A stretch of DNA of 64,000 nucleotides, taken from Paenibacillus crassostreae (GTDB lineage Bacteria; Bacillota; Bacilli; Paenibacillales; Paenibacillaceae). Position 1 is the stretch's first letter; the number at the start of each line of letters is the position of its first letter. The notes beneath the pieces are model-generated. The model was given only the letters and a program-made list of their open reading frames with translations. It did not search any database and had not been told where the DNA came from. Shown here piece after piece: positions 20,526-30,122 of this stretch. The position numbers were made by a program, and so were the translations under genes. The DNA is taken from assembly GCF_001857945.1 (NCBI RefSeq), contig NZ_CP017770.1, forward strand, positions 3,844,001 through 3,908,000. The letters are read 5' to 3'.

Positions 20526-20873
20526 ATGAATATTTATGACAAAGCCCATGATTTAGCGAAAGCACTTAAGGATAGTCAAGAGGTCCAAGAGATCAACGCT
20601 GCTATGAATCTGGTTAACCAGGATCCAGAAGGTAAACAAAAGCTTGAAGATTTCCGCAAACGCCAAATGGAGCTTCAACAACAGATGATGACTGGTGAAA
20701 TGCCAGCACCTGAAGAAATGGAGAAAATGGAGAAGGATTTTGAAGTTCTTAGCCTAAACTTGAATATCCGCCGTTTATTTGAAGCAGAACGTAAACTAAG
20801 CGTGATTATTGAAGACGTGAATAAGATTATTACTGACAGCCTACAGGATTTATATGGTGGATCACAGATGTAG
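20526..20873 (+). CDS. yheA: YheA, YlbF/YmcA-family protein (UPF0342)
   Basis: 115 residues, highly helical and charged, with the YlbF/YmcA-family sequence NIYDKAHDLAKALKDSQE at the start and a Q/M-rich middle (RQMELQQQMMTGEMP). In B. subtilis yheA lies beside yheC and yheD, so the neighbourhood supports the call. YlbF-family members form helical complexes; YlbF and YmcA control RNase Y and sporulation or biofilm entry, but the role of YheA itself is not clear. The AAAGGAGG site sits 7 bases upstream, divergent from the ATP-grasp array. Confidence 0.85.
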   Translation: MNIYDKAHDLAKALKDSQEVQEINAAMNLVNQDPEGKQKLEDFRKRQMELQQQMMTGEMPAPEEMEKMEKDFEVLSLNLNIRRLFEAERKLSVIIEDVNKIITDSLQDLYGGSQM

Positions 20874-20973
20874 ATTTTCCTTTTGTTGAATCTCTTATTT
20901 TGTTCTCATATTTCTATAGTTACCTTCATAGACTAGATATATAGATTTAGAAATGAAGGAGTTGCTTGGCTAT

Positions 20974-21258
20974 ATGAAAAAGAGGAAAAAGATCATGCAT
21001 GTCTTGTATTTGTTACTTGCTCTAGTGATGCTCTTGTATGCCCTACCTATGATTTCATTGGATAGTGGAAACACATGGATCACAATATTCGGCGTGTGCT
21101 GGGTGCTATTTGCTTTACTAGTTATAGCAGCGCATTTGCATGTTATTCTCGGAGTTGATGAAGAGAAGAAAAAAGCACTCGAACGAATCAGACAAGCTAA
21201 ATATCAACAATGGCAATCAAAGTGGTCTGAAGAGATGGAAAGAGGCAAAAACGTATAG
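20974..21258 (+). CDS. Small two-TM membrane protein, unknown function
   Basis: 94 residues from ATG 20974 (GAAGGAG about 12 bases upstream); an upstream in-frame ATG at 20953 lies ahead of that site. Two hydrophobic segments (IMHVLYLLLALVMLLYALPM and ITIFGVCWVLFALLVIAA) are followed by a charged helical tail (EEKKKALERIRQAKYQQWQ). I do not recognise the family. It lies 100 bases downstream of yheA and has its own strong terminator. Confidence 0.6.
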   Translation: MKKRKKIMHVLYLLLALVMLLYALPMISLDSGNTWITIFGVCWVLFALLVIAAHLHVILGVDEEKKKALERIRQAKYQQWQSKWSEEMERGKNV

Positions 21259-21291
21259 GTTTACAGCGCTTGTTCATCTGACTAGAACAAC

Positions 21292-21335
21292 AAATAACCC
21301 TATGATTCTTTCAATGAATCATAGGGTTATTTCTA
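21292..21335 (+). terminator. Strong terminator (works in both directions)
   Basis: Perfect 17-bp inverted repeat: AAATAACCCTATGATTC (21292-21308), 7-base loop, GAATCATAGGGTTATTT (21316-21332), with T/A tracts on both sides. Confidence 0.92.
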
Positions 21336-21453
21336 TATAGAGTAGACCACTGAAACATTGTTAAAGAAGAGACCTAAAGCTATTTTTTCTTTTTAAATAT
21401 TATTGATATAATAGGTACAGTGTAGTACAGATTAGAGTGTGGAGGTGTAACAG

Positions 21454-22788
21454 TTGGAGAATCGAGAAGATACAATCACGAAACATGAGCAGTTGCTCCA
21501 ATATATTGAGAGATTAAAGGTAGGATCTAAGATCTCAGTGCGTAAGTTGGCTAAAGAAATGAATGTAAGTGAGGGAACAGCATACCGTGCTGTGAAGGAA
21601 GCTGAAAATCTCGGAATTGTTATTACCAAGGAACGAATGGGTACGATTCGAGTTGAGAAGAAGCCACGTAATATATCAGAACAGTTGACCTTTTCCGATG
21701 TTGTGGAAATTGTTGAAGGTCATGTTTTAGGTGGAGCAGATGGTCTTCATAAGAATCTCCATAAGTATGTTATTGGCGCAATGAAGGTTGATGCAATGGT
21801 ACGTTATATAGATGCAGGGAGTCTTCTTATTGTTGGGAACCGTGATGATGCGCATTCACTAGCTTTGGAGCAAGGAGCGGGAGTACTTATCACTGGTGGG
21901 TTTGGAATAAGTAGTGAAGTTAAGGAGTTAGCAGACGAATTGAATTTACCTATATTTTCCTCACGTCATGATACCTTTACCGTTGCTTCGATGATCAATC
22001 GGGCTATTTTTGATAGAATTATTAAGAAAAAAATCATGATCGTGGAAGATATTGTAGCGAATAAGCCAAAATTAAATGCTCTTAAAATATCAAACACCGT
22101 CGAGGAATGTAAAACGTTCGCAAAGTCAGTAGGTGAAGAGAGATATGCGGTCGCTGATGAGTGGAATCGTGTTGTTGGTATTGTGAATTTAAAAGATATT
22201 GAAGGTCTTACGGAAGGACAATCCATTGAGAAGGTACTCATTCGTAACCCTATTACTACGAATCTGCAGACATCACTTGCTTCCGCAGCTCAACTAATGA
22301 TGTGGGAAGGTATTGACTTCTTGCCAGTTGTGGATCGCAATCGTAAGCTGATTTCAACCATTAGACGTAAGGAAGTTCTACAAGCGATGAGGGATGCACA
22401 GCAGCACGCTCAGCTTGGGGAGACATTTGATCAATTGATCTGGAATGGAATCGCTGAGGAGCGTAATCAGGATGGACGATTATTTTTTCACGGATTCATT
22501 ACTCCACAAATGGCAACAGACCTGGGTACGATCTCTGAAGCTATATTAACTGCAGTGATGACCCAAGCTGCTTTTAAGTCGACAAAAGATATATCCGGTA
22601 ATGATTATGTGTTGGATCACATGTCGACCTATTTCTTAAGACCTGTTCAAATTGAAGATCAGATTATTATTGTACCTAAGTTGTTAGAGATGAGTCGAAG
22701 AACATGTAAAATAGAGATTGAATTAATCCATGATGACATTCTATCCTGCAAAGCTGTGATGACGCTCCAATCGATTGATCATGGTTGA
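21454..22788 (+). CDS. ytoI: YtoI-like regulator: HTH, DRTGG, CBS pair and hotdog domains
   Basis: 444 residues from TTG 21454 (GTGGAGGTG site). In order: a winged HTH (about 10-65, SVRKLAKEMNVSEGTAYRAV), a DRTGG domain (about 70-180), two CBS motifs (about 195-310) and a C-terminal 4HBT-like hotdog domain (about 330-440, with FHGFITPQMATDLGTISEA). This domain order is specific to YtoI of Bacillales, a likely nucleotide-sensing transcription regulator. The convergent neighbour resembles ytpI, as in B. subtilis. Confidence 0.87.
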   Translation: MENREDTITKHEQLLQYIERLKVGSKISVRKLAKEMNVSEGTAYRAVKEAENLGIVITKERMGTIRVEKKPRNISEQLTFSDVVEIVEGHVLGGADGLHKNLHKYVIGAMKVDAMVRYIDAGSLLIVGNRDDAHSLALEQGAGVLITGGFGISSEVKELADELNLPIFSSRHDTFTVASMINRAIFDRIIKKKIMIVEDIVANKPKLNALKISNTVEECKTFAKSVGEERYAVADEWNRVVGIVNLKDIEGLTEGQSIEKVLIRNPITTNLQTSLASAAQLMMWEGIDFLPVVDRNRKLISTIRRKEVLQAMRDAQQHAQLGETFDQLIWNGIAEERNQDGRLFFHGFITPQMATDLGTISEAILTAVMTQAAFKSTKDISGNDYVLDHMSTYFLRPVQIEDQIIIVPKLLEMSRRTCKIEIELIHDDILSCKAVMTLQSIDHG

Positions 22789-22789
22789 T

Positions 22790-23092
22790 CTAGGAGTTGG
22801 ATTTTTGATAGGTATAATGTTTGCGATTGCGTAGACCTGCGAATATATTGAAAGCGCCTAAGACTAAGAAAAGTGCCTCAACGATAATCGATGGTGTAGA
22901 GCCGTGGAATATGAACATAAAGGTAATAGCGATCATTATGAGCATAATGCCCATGAATATATTCGTAATTGAACCATAGAGTCCACGATCGATAGGATTG
23001 TTAGAGCGATGTGAACGTATGCTGTAGTAGGCAGCTGAAATACAGGTTATGACTAATAGTATTAATAGGATATATTTGATGATCGTAAGCAT
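22790..23092 (-). CDS. ytpI: YtpI-like small membrane protein
   Basis: 100 residues from ATG 23092 (AAGGAG 12 bases upstream). Three hydrophobic segments: IKYILLILLVITCISAAYYS, a second around IFMGIMLIMIAITFMFIF, and a third around IIVEALFLVLGAFNIFAGL. The position next to ytoI supports the ytpI name; function unknown. Its stop is adjacent to the ytoI stop (convergent). Confidence 0.75.
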   Translation of the reverse strand: MLTIIKYILLILLVITCISAAYYSIRSHRSNNPIDRGLYGSITNIFMGIMLIMIAITFMFIFHGSTPSIIVEALFLVLGAFNIFAGLRNRKHYTYQKSNS

Positions 23093-23152
23093 GATAATGG
23101 TCCACTCCTTAATCAATAACAAATTTGTTTGTATTGTACCATGAATGAGTAA

Positions 23153-23632
23153 CTATCGCACAGGAATACTAATACTTATCCATATTTGTAAGACACTTTC
23201 AGCGACGAGCATGGTTTTGATTTGAATAGAATAATCTTTGTCTCGAACGGTATAAGTTTTACTATTGAGTAATGCACGAGTTAATTTACTATCTGTATCG
23301 ATCTCATATACACTTCTACCTCTCAACACCTCAACATCTCTTCCGACCTTACGCAATATTTCTTTTATAATTAGAGAATCTAGTGGAGGGTCCTGTTGCT
23401 CAGCGCGTATTTTAATTTCTTTGATGACCGTTTGTTGGGTACTATATTTCTTCAGTGTTTTGTTATCCTCTTCAATTTGTTTCAACTGTATAAGTAAGTC
23501 TTGGTTTTCTAACAAAAGGTGGTTGTAACTGGCATGGAATATAGCATTGTATAGAATACAACCGATGATCATTCCGAGTACGAGAAAAGCTGTTAATTGT
23601 GAACGTAAACGTATAGTGTGAGGGATTCTCAT
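23153..23632 (-). CDS. ytrI: YtrI sporulation membrane protein
   Basis: 159 residues. An N-terminal TM segment (about 13-33, LTAFLVLGMIIGCILYNAIF) is followed by a coiled-coil stretch (NHLLLENQDLLIQLKQIEED) and a small extracytoplasmic domain. This is the layout of YtrI, a sigma-E/mother-cell protein needed for efficient sporulation in B. subtilis. It is separated by 2 bases from ytrH upstream, so the two are co-transcribed. Confidence 0.85.
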   Translation of the reverse strand: MRIPHTIRLRSQLTAFLVLGMIIGCILYNAIFHASYNHLLLENQDLLIQLKQIEEDNKTLKKYSTQQTVIKEIKIRAEQQDPPLDSLIIKEILRKVGRDVEVLRGRSVYEIDTDSKLTRALLNSKTYTVRDKDYSIQIKTMLVAESVLQIWISISIPVR

Positions 23633-23634
23633 AG

Positions 23635-23961
23635 TTATCTCCTACTACCGCATACCCATTTAACTAATTCACTACCCGTATGAGCACCTAAAAATGCAAA
23701 GGCGAGAAAGAGAATTTGTTTGATTGCAGGTGATAAATTTCCATCAATGAAGTTGCTTTCGATGACTCGCATAGGGTCGATGGTCCCACCTACAGCTGCT
23801 GCAAGTGCCCAAATCTTTATTCGATCAGCGATATCGAGCATCGTTTGTGTAGGTGGTTGAAGGGAAATGACGGCTCCCATACCTCCAACTAATGCACCTC
23901 CGAGTACAATGCCGAAGGCGATGAAGAAATCTAGAATTGCTTTTGATAAAAAAGTACTCAT
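23635..23961 (-). CDS. ytrH: YtrH sporulation membrane protein
   Basis: 108 residues, with an N-terminal TM segment (IAFGIVLGGALVGGMGAVIS), a middle segment with ALAAAVGGTIDPMR, and a C-terminal hydrophobic helix (IKQILFLAFAFLGAHTG). Matches YtrH of B. subtilis, encoded divergently from dnaE with ytrI, exactly as here. Ribosome site TAGGAGGGG upstream of ATG. Role: sporulation, mother-cell membrane; mechanism unknown. Confidence 0.88.
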   Translation of the reverse strand: MSTFLSKAILDFFIAFGIVLGGALVGGMGAVISLQPPTQTMLDIADRIKIWALAAAVGGTIDPMRVIESNFIDGNLSPAIKQILFLAFAFLGAHTGSELVKWVCGSRR

Positions 23962-24131
23962 TTAACGATCCCCCTCCTAGGCAATAATTCTTATCATGCT
24001 TGTCCTTCCATTTATCCCACTAACGAAACTTCTAACTATTATCCATTCTATGGGCGTTCCCTAAGGTAATATGATAAAATAAGTGAAAGACTTATTTAAA
24101 ATATTGAACTTGCGGTGAAAGGAGGGTGGAC

Positions 24132-27100
24132 ATGACTTCATTTGTGCATCTACATGTTCATAGTGAATATAGCCTCCTAGACGGAGCCGCACGTATTACG
24201 GATCTCGTGCAACAAGCTGATGAATTCGGAATGAAGTCATTAGCCTTAACTGACCACGGGGTTATGTACGGTGCAGTACCGTTTTATAAGGCATGTAAAA
24301 GCAAAGGTATCAAGCCCATTATCGGTTGTGAAGTTTATTTCACTGCGGGATCTCGTAAGGAGAAAGGTAGTAGAAAAGATCAACCAACCTATCATTTAAT
24401 TCTGTTAGCAAAAAATAAAACAGGCTACCAAAATCTGATGAAATTATGTTCAATCGGACATTTGGAAGGCTTTCATTATAAACCCCGGATCGATGAAGAA
24501 GTGCTTCGGACATATAGTGAAGGAATTATATGCCTTAGTGCATGTTTAGGTGGAGAGGTTCCTCAATATATATTGCAGGGTCGGTATGATGATGCCCGCA
24601 TGGCAGCTCTTCGTTACAAGGAAATATTCGGTGACGATTTCTATTTAGAGTTACAAGATAATGGATTTACTGATCAAAAGAGGGTTAACCCTCAGCTGAT
24701 CGAACTCAGCAAAGAGACGGGAATTCCCTTAGTAGCAACGAACGATATTCATTATCTTCACCGTGAAGATGCCGAAGTTCAGGATGTTCTGATCTGTATC
24801 GGAACAGGGAAAACAGTGGATGATGAACAACGGCTACGAATTCCAACTGATCAGTTATATTTCAAAAGTGGGGAGGAAATGGCCCGCTTATTTCCATATG
24901 TTAAAGAAGCGCTTGAGAATACGAATATAATCGCTGATAAATGTTTGCTTGAACTTGAATTTGATCGTTCTATATTGCCACAGTACAACCCCATTCCTGA
25001 TGGAATGACATCTGAACAATATTTATATACATTATGTTCAGAAGGTCTAGTAGCTCGATATGAGAGTACGGATAGATGGAACGATGTAGAGGGTAGACGA
25101 GAAATTGAAGAAAGACTCTCCTATGAGCTTGGTGTCATTGGGAGTATGGGATTTGCTGATTATTTTCTTATTGTGTGGGATTTCATCGCGTTCTCTCACA
25201 AGAATGGGATATCAACTGGTCCTGGCCGTGGATCTTCCGCTGGAAGTATAGTAGCGTATGTGTTGCAAATTACGAATGTGGACCCAATGAAGTATCACTT
25301 ACTCTTTGAGAGGTTCTTGAATCCTGAGCGTGTGACCATGCCCGATATTGACATCGATTTCAATGATGAGCGTCGTGATGAAGTTATTGATTATGTAGTT
25401 AATAAGTATGGTCATGAGCATGTAGCACAGATTATCACCTTTGGTACACTGGCTGCTCGAGCTGCTGTAAGAGACGTGGGTAGGGCGTTGAATATTCCCT
25501 TTGGGGAGGTTGACCGTGCAGCTAAGCTTATTCCTAACCAACTTGGCATTCATATAGATCATGCGATAGAAGTGAGTGAAGATCTTAAGAAGTTGTACGA
25601 TGCTGGTGGTAAGACTCGAGATATGTTAGACATGGCAATGAAGGTGGAGGGAATGCCAAGACATTCCTCAACACATGCCGCGGGTGTCATCATATCACGT
25701 GATCCTTTGACAGATGTTGTTCCTTTGCAAGAAGGGAGTGAGAAGACAGCACTAACGCAGTACTCGATGGAGAATCTTGAGAGTATTGGTTTGTTGAAAA
25801 TGGATTTTCTTGGACTCAGAACTCTCTCTATAATTGAACGAACGATGAAATGGATTAAGGAAATGACGGGAATTACACCTAATTTCGATCATATACCCGA
25901 TGATGATTTGAAGACGTATGAGATGTTGGGACATGGTGAAACAACGGGTGTTTTTCAGTTGGAATCCGCAGGGATGAGACGTGTTCTGAAAGATTTAAAA
26001 CCTTCAAGTTTTGAAGATATTATTTCTGTACTTGCTCTTTATCGTCCGGGCCCAATGGAGTTTATTCCAAAATATATTCAAGCGAAACATGGATTGTTGC
26101 AGGTCGAATACCCACATAAAGACTTACAGCCTATCTTGCAAGATACGTATGGCATCATCGTTTATCAAGAACAGATCATGAAGATTGCCTCAGCAATGGC
26201 AGGATTCTCACTGGGTGAGGCAGATTTATTACGCCGTGCTGTATCGAAGAAGAAGCGAGAAGTATTGGATCGCGAGCGAGATCATTTTGTAGAAGGAAGT
26301 CTGAAACAGGGGTACACCGAAGAAGAAGCTAACCGGGTCTATGATATGATCGTAAGGTTCGCTGACTATGGATTTCCACGAGCACATGCGGCTGCTTATG
26401 GCGTATTAGCATTCCAGACAGCGTACTTAAAAGCGCATTATCCGAATCAATTCATGTCTTCGATGTTAACAGCTGTCATGGGCAACCATCGTAAAGTAGC
26501 TGAGTATGTGCTAGAATGCCGACGAATGGGCATTGGCATACTCTCACCTGATGTGAATGAAAGTGGTGTATTGTTTACGCCAGTACATTTAGCAGTAGGA
26601 GATAACAAGGATGAAATCGCAAGTTCTGGTAATATACGCTTTGGCTTAGGAGCGGTAAAGAATGTAGGAACTCAAGCAGTTGAGAATATTATTCAGATCA
26701 GACAAGACAAACCGTTCGAGAGTCTTCTCGATTTCTGCAGACGGATTGATCTTAAGGTGTGTAACAAAAGAGTTATAGAATCACTTATTCAAGCTGGTGC
26801 ATTTGATTCTTTACCAGGGCATAGAGCACAACAGCTAGCCATGCTAGACGAAACGGTAGATGCAGCGTTGAAATGGCGCAAAGAGCGTGATGATCTACAA
26901 ATTCAAATGTTTGATTTCGTAGAGAGTGCGAACTGGGATATTTCCTATCCAGACATATCTCCGTTTACTGTAGGTCAACAACTAGAGTTAGAGCGTGAAT
27001 TGATGGGATTGTATCTCTCAGGACATCCACTTGATGACTATGATGATCTGTTACTTCAGATTACTGGTGTGGATCGCTTAATGGATCTTGGGGAACGTTC

Positions 27101-27752
27101 AGATGATGCACGCGTTGTTGTTGTAGGTATGGTTGTATCGATAAAAACAATCATGACAAAGCAGGGGAAGGCCATGGCATTCATGGAATGTGAAGACCAG
27201 ATTGAGCGCTGTGAAGTTGTCTTATTTCCCGAAGTGTGGAAACGTAGTTCCACATGGATCGAAAAAGGGGCGCTACTTGGATTAAGAGCGAGAGTACAAC
27301 AACAAGATGAAGGATTCAAGCTTCTGGCGGAGGAAGTTATACCCTTGGATAGCAATGGGTTAGAACAGTTGGTGAAGAGAAATAGTATTGTTCAACCAAG
27401 TAGTGAAAAGTTTCCTGGACGGGCTAAATCACAAGCAAGCAATAAAGAACCAACTTCAGGACCACTTAAACAGGAATCTCTCAGTAATCCCAAGGTTAAC
27501 AAGGATAACTTGAAATCTACGGCCGAACAACGTGTATTTATAAAAATAAGTCCACAAGCGGAGAATGGACAATTATTGGTCCGTTTGAAAGAATTGTTAC
27601 AGATGCATCGTGGTCCAATGGCAACCATCCTTTTTTATGAAAAGAGCCAGAAGTTACTTGCACTCAGTGATCAATATCGGATTCAACCATCACAAAAGTT
27701 ATTCGAAGAGTTGGAGAGTATGTTAGGAAGCGGGACAGTGCGAGTGAAGTGA
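24132..27752 (+). CDS. dnaE: DnaE, DNA polymerase III alpha subunit
   Basis: 1206 residues from ATG 24132, placed 6 bases after AAAGGAGG; the in-frame GTG at 24126 abuts the ribosome site and is less likely. Domains: PHP (1-~210, HLHVHSEYSLLDG), palm and catalytic core with PDIDIDFNDERR (Asp triad region about 415-426), finger regions, and a C-terminal OB-fold (about 985-1070). In Firmicutes this polymerase extends RNA primers before PolC takes over. The position beside ytrH/ytrI matches B. subtilis. Confidence 0.97.
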   Translation: MTSFVHLHVHSEYSLLDGAARITDLVQQADEFGMKSLALTDHGVMYGAVPFYKACKSKGIKPIIGCEVYFTAGSRKEKGSRKDQPTYHLILLAKNKTGYQNLMKLCSIGHLEGFHYKPRIDEEVLRTYSEGIICLSACLGGEVPQYILQGRYDDARMAALRYKEIFGDDFYLELQDNGFTDQKRVNPQLIELSKETGIPLVATNDIHYLHREDAEVQDVLICIGTGKTVDDEQRLRIPTDQLYFKSGEEMARLFPYVKEALENTNIIADKCLLELEFDRSILPQYNPIPDGMTSEQYLYTLCSEGLVARYESTDRWNDVEGRREIEERLSYELGVIGSMGFADYFLIVWDFIAFSHKNGISTGPGRGSSAGSIVAYVLQITNVDPMKYHLLFERFLNPERVTMPDIDIDFNDERRDEVIDYVVNKYGHEHVAQIITFGTLAARAAVRDVGRALNIPFGEVDRAAKLIPNQLGIHIDHAIEVSEDLKKLYDAGGKTRDMLDMAMKVEGMPRHSSTHAAGVIISRDPLTDVVPLQEGSEKTALTQYSMENLESIGLLKMDFLGLRTLSIIERTMKWIKEMTGITPNFDHIPDDDLKTYEMLGHGETTGVFQLESAGMRRVLKDLKPSSFEDIISVLALYRPGPMEFIPKYIQAKHGLLQVEYPHKDLQPILQDTYGIIVYQEQIMKIASAMAGFSLGEADLLRRAVSKKKREVLDRERDHFVEGSLKQGYTEEEANRVYDMIVRFADYGFPRAHAAAYGVLAFQTAYLKAHYPNQFMSSMLTAVMGNHRKVAEYVLECRRMGIGILSPDVNESGVLFTPVHLAVGDNKDEIASSGNIRFGLGAVKNVGTQAVENIIQIRQDKPFESLLDFCRRIDLKVCNKRVIESLIQAGAFDSLPGHRAQQLAMLDETVDAALKWRKERDDLQIQMFDFVESANWDISYPDISPFTVGQQLELERELMGLYLSGHPLDDYDDLLLQITGVDRLMDLGERSDDARVVVVGMVVSIKTIMTKQGKAMAFMECEDQIERCEVVLFPEVWKRSSTWIEKGALLGLRARVQQQDEGFKLLAEEVIPLDSNGLEQLVKRNSIVQPSSEKFPGRAKSQASNKEPTSGPLKQESLSNPKVNKDNLKSTAEQRVFIKISPQAENGQLLVRLKELLQMHRGPMATILFYEKSQKLLALSDQYRIQPSQKLFEELESMLGSGTVRVK

Positions 27753-27860
27753 AACAATAACCATTTATATCCATTGAGTGTATTGCGGTTAAAAAGATAA
27801 ATATGGTATCATGGGTTCATTATAAGTACTCAATACTTGAGTGTGGGAGGCTATACGAAA

Positions 27861-28049
27861 GTGTGGACGGTTATTTATATTGCACCCACTGCATCCATTG
27901 CAGAAATGATTCAAGCCAAATTAACAGAAGAAGGTTTTTTGGTGCGTGCCCGTCCGATAAATTTGTCCAAGCAACAATTTGAAATTCAAGTACCTTCTGG
28001 GGAGCTTGAAGAGGTCCAGGAAGTTTTGAACACTATTTTGCATTCTTAA
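27861..28049 (+). CDS. Small conserved protein, DUF2007-like
   Basis: 62 residues from GTG 27861 (GGGAGG 10 bases upstream); the frame also has a TTG at 27837 but without a site. Sequence VWTVIYIAPTASIAEMIQAK ... LSKQQFEIQVPSGELEEVQE suggests a small alpha/beta fold like DUF2007 'putative signal transducing' proteins. In B. subtilis the dnaE-accD gap holds ytsJ instead; here only this small gene remains. Function unknown. Confidence 0.65.
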   Translation: MWTVIYIAPTASIAEMIQAKLTEEGFLVRARPINLSKQQFEIQVPSGELEEVQEVLNTILHS

Positions 28050-28131
28050 ATTGTATACAATATTTTATGAATAATAATAGAAGTTTAACGGAAAGATCGG
28101 CCAACAAATAAACGGCTGAAGAGGTGTAGTT

Positions 28132-29022
28132 GTGTTTAAAGATATATTTCAGAAAAAAAGAAAATACGCGACCATTCCTTCAGAACGGATAGGGCGAGAC
28201 AATAGCTCTGACGCGGAGCGTCCAAAGCGGGAAATTCCTGAAGGACTTATGCTCAAATGTACGAAGTGTGGGAACATTCAGTACAGTAAAGAACTGGAGA
28301 AAAATCTGAAGGTTTGTGCGTCATGTGGACATCATATGCGTCTGAATGCAATGGAAAGAATCCAGATGACCCTTGACGACGAAGGGTTTGAGGAATTCGA
28401 CAGCAACATGATTTCTGTAGATCCGCTGAATTTCCCTGGTTATGCAACGAAATTAGAACAACAAGCAATGAAATCAGGTTTGCGAGAAGCTGTAATTACC
28501 GGACAAGGTACACTTGCTGGTAATCCGGTGGTCGTTGCTGTAATGAGTTTTGACTTTTTTAGTGGAAGCATGGGATCGGTTGTTGGGGAAAAAATAACAC
28601 GAGCTATAGAGACTGCAATGGAACGACGGCTACCTCTCATCATTTTCTCAACTTCAGGTGGGGCTAGAATGCAGGAGAGTATTCTTAGCTTGATGCAAAT
28701 GGCGAAGACAAGTGCTGCACTCGCTCGTTTTAATGAAGATGGTGGTCTGTATATTTCAGTCATTACCGATCCAACTACAGGTGGTGTTTCTGCTAGTTTT
28801 GCGACGCTTGGAGATATTAATATAGCTGAGCCAGGTGCGGTATTTGGATTCGCTGGGAGAATTGTTATTGAGCAGACCATTCGGCAGAAGCTTCCAGATG
28901 ATTTCCAAACAGCCGAATATAACATGGCACATGGACAATTAGATTTAGTTATTCACCGTAAGGAATTACGCGGGATGCTTGCTAAGCTCATTGAATTTCA
29001 TACGGTAAAGGAGGGAGTTTAA
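28132..29022 (+). CDS. accD: AccD, acetyl-CoA carboxylase carboxyltransferase beta subunit
   Basis: 296 residues from GTG 28132 (GAAGAGG site). An N-terminal zinc ribbon has two CxxC pairs, CTKC and CASC, separated by 15 residues, followed by the crotonase-like carboxyltransferase fold with [20 protein letters not shown] and [12 protein letters not shown]. With AccA it transfers CO2 from carboxybiotin to acetyl-CoA, the first step of fatty-acid synthesis. accA starts immediately after its stop codon. Confidence 0.97.
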   Translation: MFKDIFQKKRKYATIPSERIGRDNSSDAERPKREIPEGLMLKCTKCGNIQYSKELEKNLKVCASCGHHMRLNAMERIQMTLDDEGFEEFDSNMISVDPLNFPGYATKLEQQAMKSGLREAVITGQGTLAGNPVVVAVMSFDFFSGSMGSVVGEKITRAIETAMERRLPLIIFSTSGGARMQESILSLMQMAKTSAALARFNEDGGLYISVITDPTTGGVSASFATLGDINIAEPGAVFGFAGRIVIEQTIRQKLPDDFQTAEYNMAHGQLDLVIHRKELRGMLAKLIEFHTVKEGV

Positions 29023-30027
29023 ATGGCTGGAGAATTACCTTTTGAACTGCCTCTTGTAGAGATGCGCAAAAAGATTGATGAATTAAAAGTGTTTGGTCAA
29101 GAAAAGGGCATTGATTTCACGGATGAGGTTATTAGACTTGAGGAAAGATATAAGAAGTTAGAAGAGGAAATCTATTCTAACATAACTGCACCACAAAAAA
29201 TGCATCTTGCAAGACATCAACAACGTCCAACATCGTTAGACTTAATTGAACGTATTTTTACTGACTTCGTTGAATTGCACGGAGATCGTTTATTTGGTGA
29301 TGATCTTGCTGTTGTTGGGGGAATAGCTAATTTGAATGGCGTCCCAGTAACGGTATTGGGTCAGCAACGAGGCAAAGACACTAAAGATAATATTGCAAGA
29401 TTCTTTGGGAGTGCACATCCTGAAGGATTTAGAAAAGCACTAAGGCTTATGAAGCAAGCTGAGAAGTTTAGACGCCCGATTATTACATTTATTGATACCA
29501 AAGGTGCTTATCCTGGAAATACTGCTGAAGAGAGAGGTCAATCTGAAGCTATAGCTCGGAATCTTAGAGAGATGTCAGTGTTGGGTGTTCCGGTGATATG
29601 TGTAATTATTGGAGAAGGTGGTAGTGGTGGAGCGCTTGGTATGGCTGTGGGTAATCGCGTCTTAATGTTAGAACATGCCATTTATTCTGTTATTTCTCCT
29701 AATGGCGCAGCGTCTATATTATGGAAGGATGCGACTCGAGCGGATCAAGCGGCTGAAGCAATGAAGATTACTGCCCAAGATTTATTGGATTTCGAAGTCA
29801 TCGAAGAAATTATTCCTGAACCTCAAGGTGGAGCTCAGAAAGATTATGAGTTAACAGCACAATACATTAAAGATAGTCTATGTCGACAATTGAATGAATT
29901 ATCTTTCATGGATGTGAATGAGCTAAAAGAAGATCGATATTTAAAATTTAGAAAGCTGGGACAATTCACCTTTGAATCGACAAATGTACCAGAAAATGTT
30001 GGTGTAACAGAAAATCCAAATAATTAA
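29023..30027 (+). CDS. accA: AccA, acetyl-CoA carboxylase carboxyltransferase alpha subunit
   Basis: 334 residues, slightly longer than the usual ~325. Key stretches: [19 protein letters not shown], the [20 protein letters not shown] block, and [17 protein letters not shown] with the oxyanion-hole glycines. The ATG directly follows the accD TAA, so the pair is coupled and stoichiometric. In B. subtilis pfkA follows; here pyk starts 96 bases downstream with no pfkA between. Confidence 0.97.
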   Translation: MAGELPFELPLVEMRKKIDELKVFGQEKGIDFTDEVIRLEERYKKLEEEIYSNITAPQKMHLARHQQRPTSLDLIERIFTDFVELHGDRLFGDDLAVVGGIANLNGVPVTVLGQQRGKDTKDNIARFFGSAHPEGFRKALRLMKQAEKFRRPIITFIDTKGAYPGNTAEERGQSEAIARNLREMSVLGVPVICVIIGEGGSGGALGMAVGNRVLMLEHAIYSVISPNGAASILWKDATRADQAAEAMKITAQDLLDFEVIEEIIPEPQGGAQKDYELTAQYIKDSLCRQLNELSFMDVNELKEDRYLKFRKLGQFTFESTNVPENVGVTENPNN

Positions 30028-30122
30028 TATGATGAATTTCCTATACAAATCGTTCGCAATGTAGTAAATTAAGTAGTTGAATGGATGATAAAGAGAGATC
30101 TTTAAAAAACGGAGGAAACATA

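Noticed and set aside
19012..20565. 517-residue version of the first ATP-grasp gene
   Set aside because: The extra N-terminal 62 codons overlap the divergent yheA gene and lack a ribosome site; ATG 20379 has a strong one.
28440..28925. 161-codon minus-strand ORF inside accD
   Set aside because: Lies fully opposite a well-conserved gene, with no ribosome site or recognisable domain.
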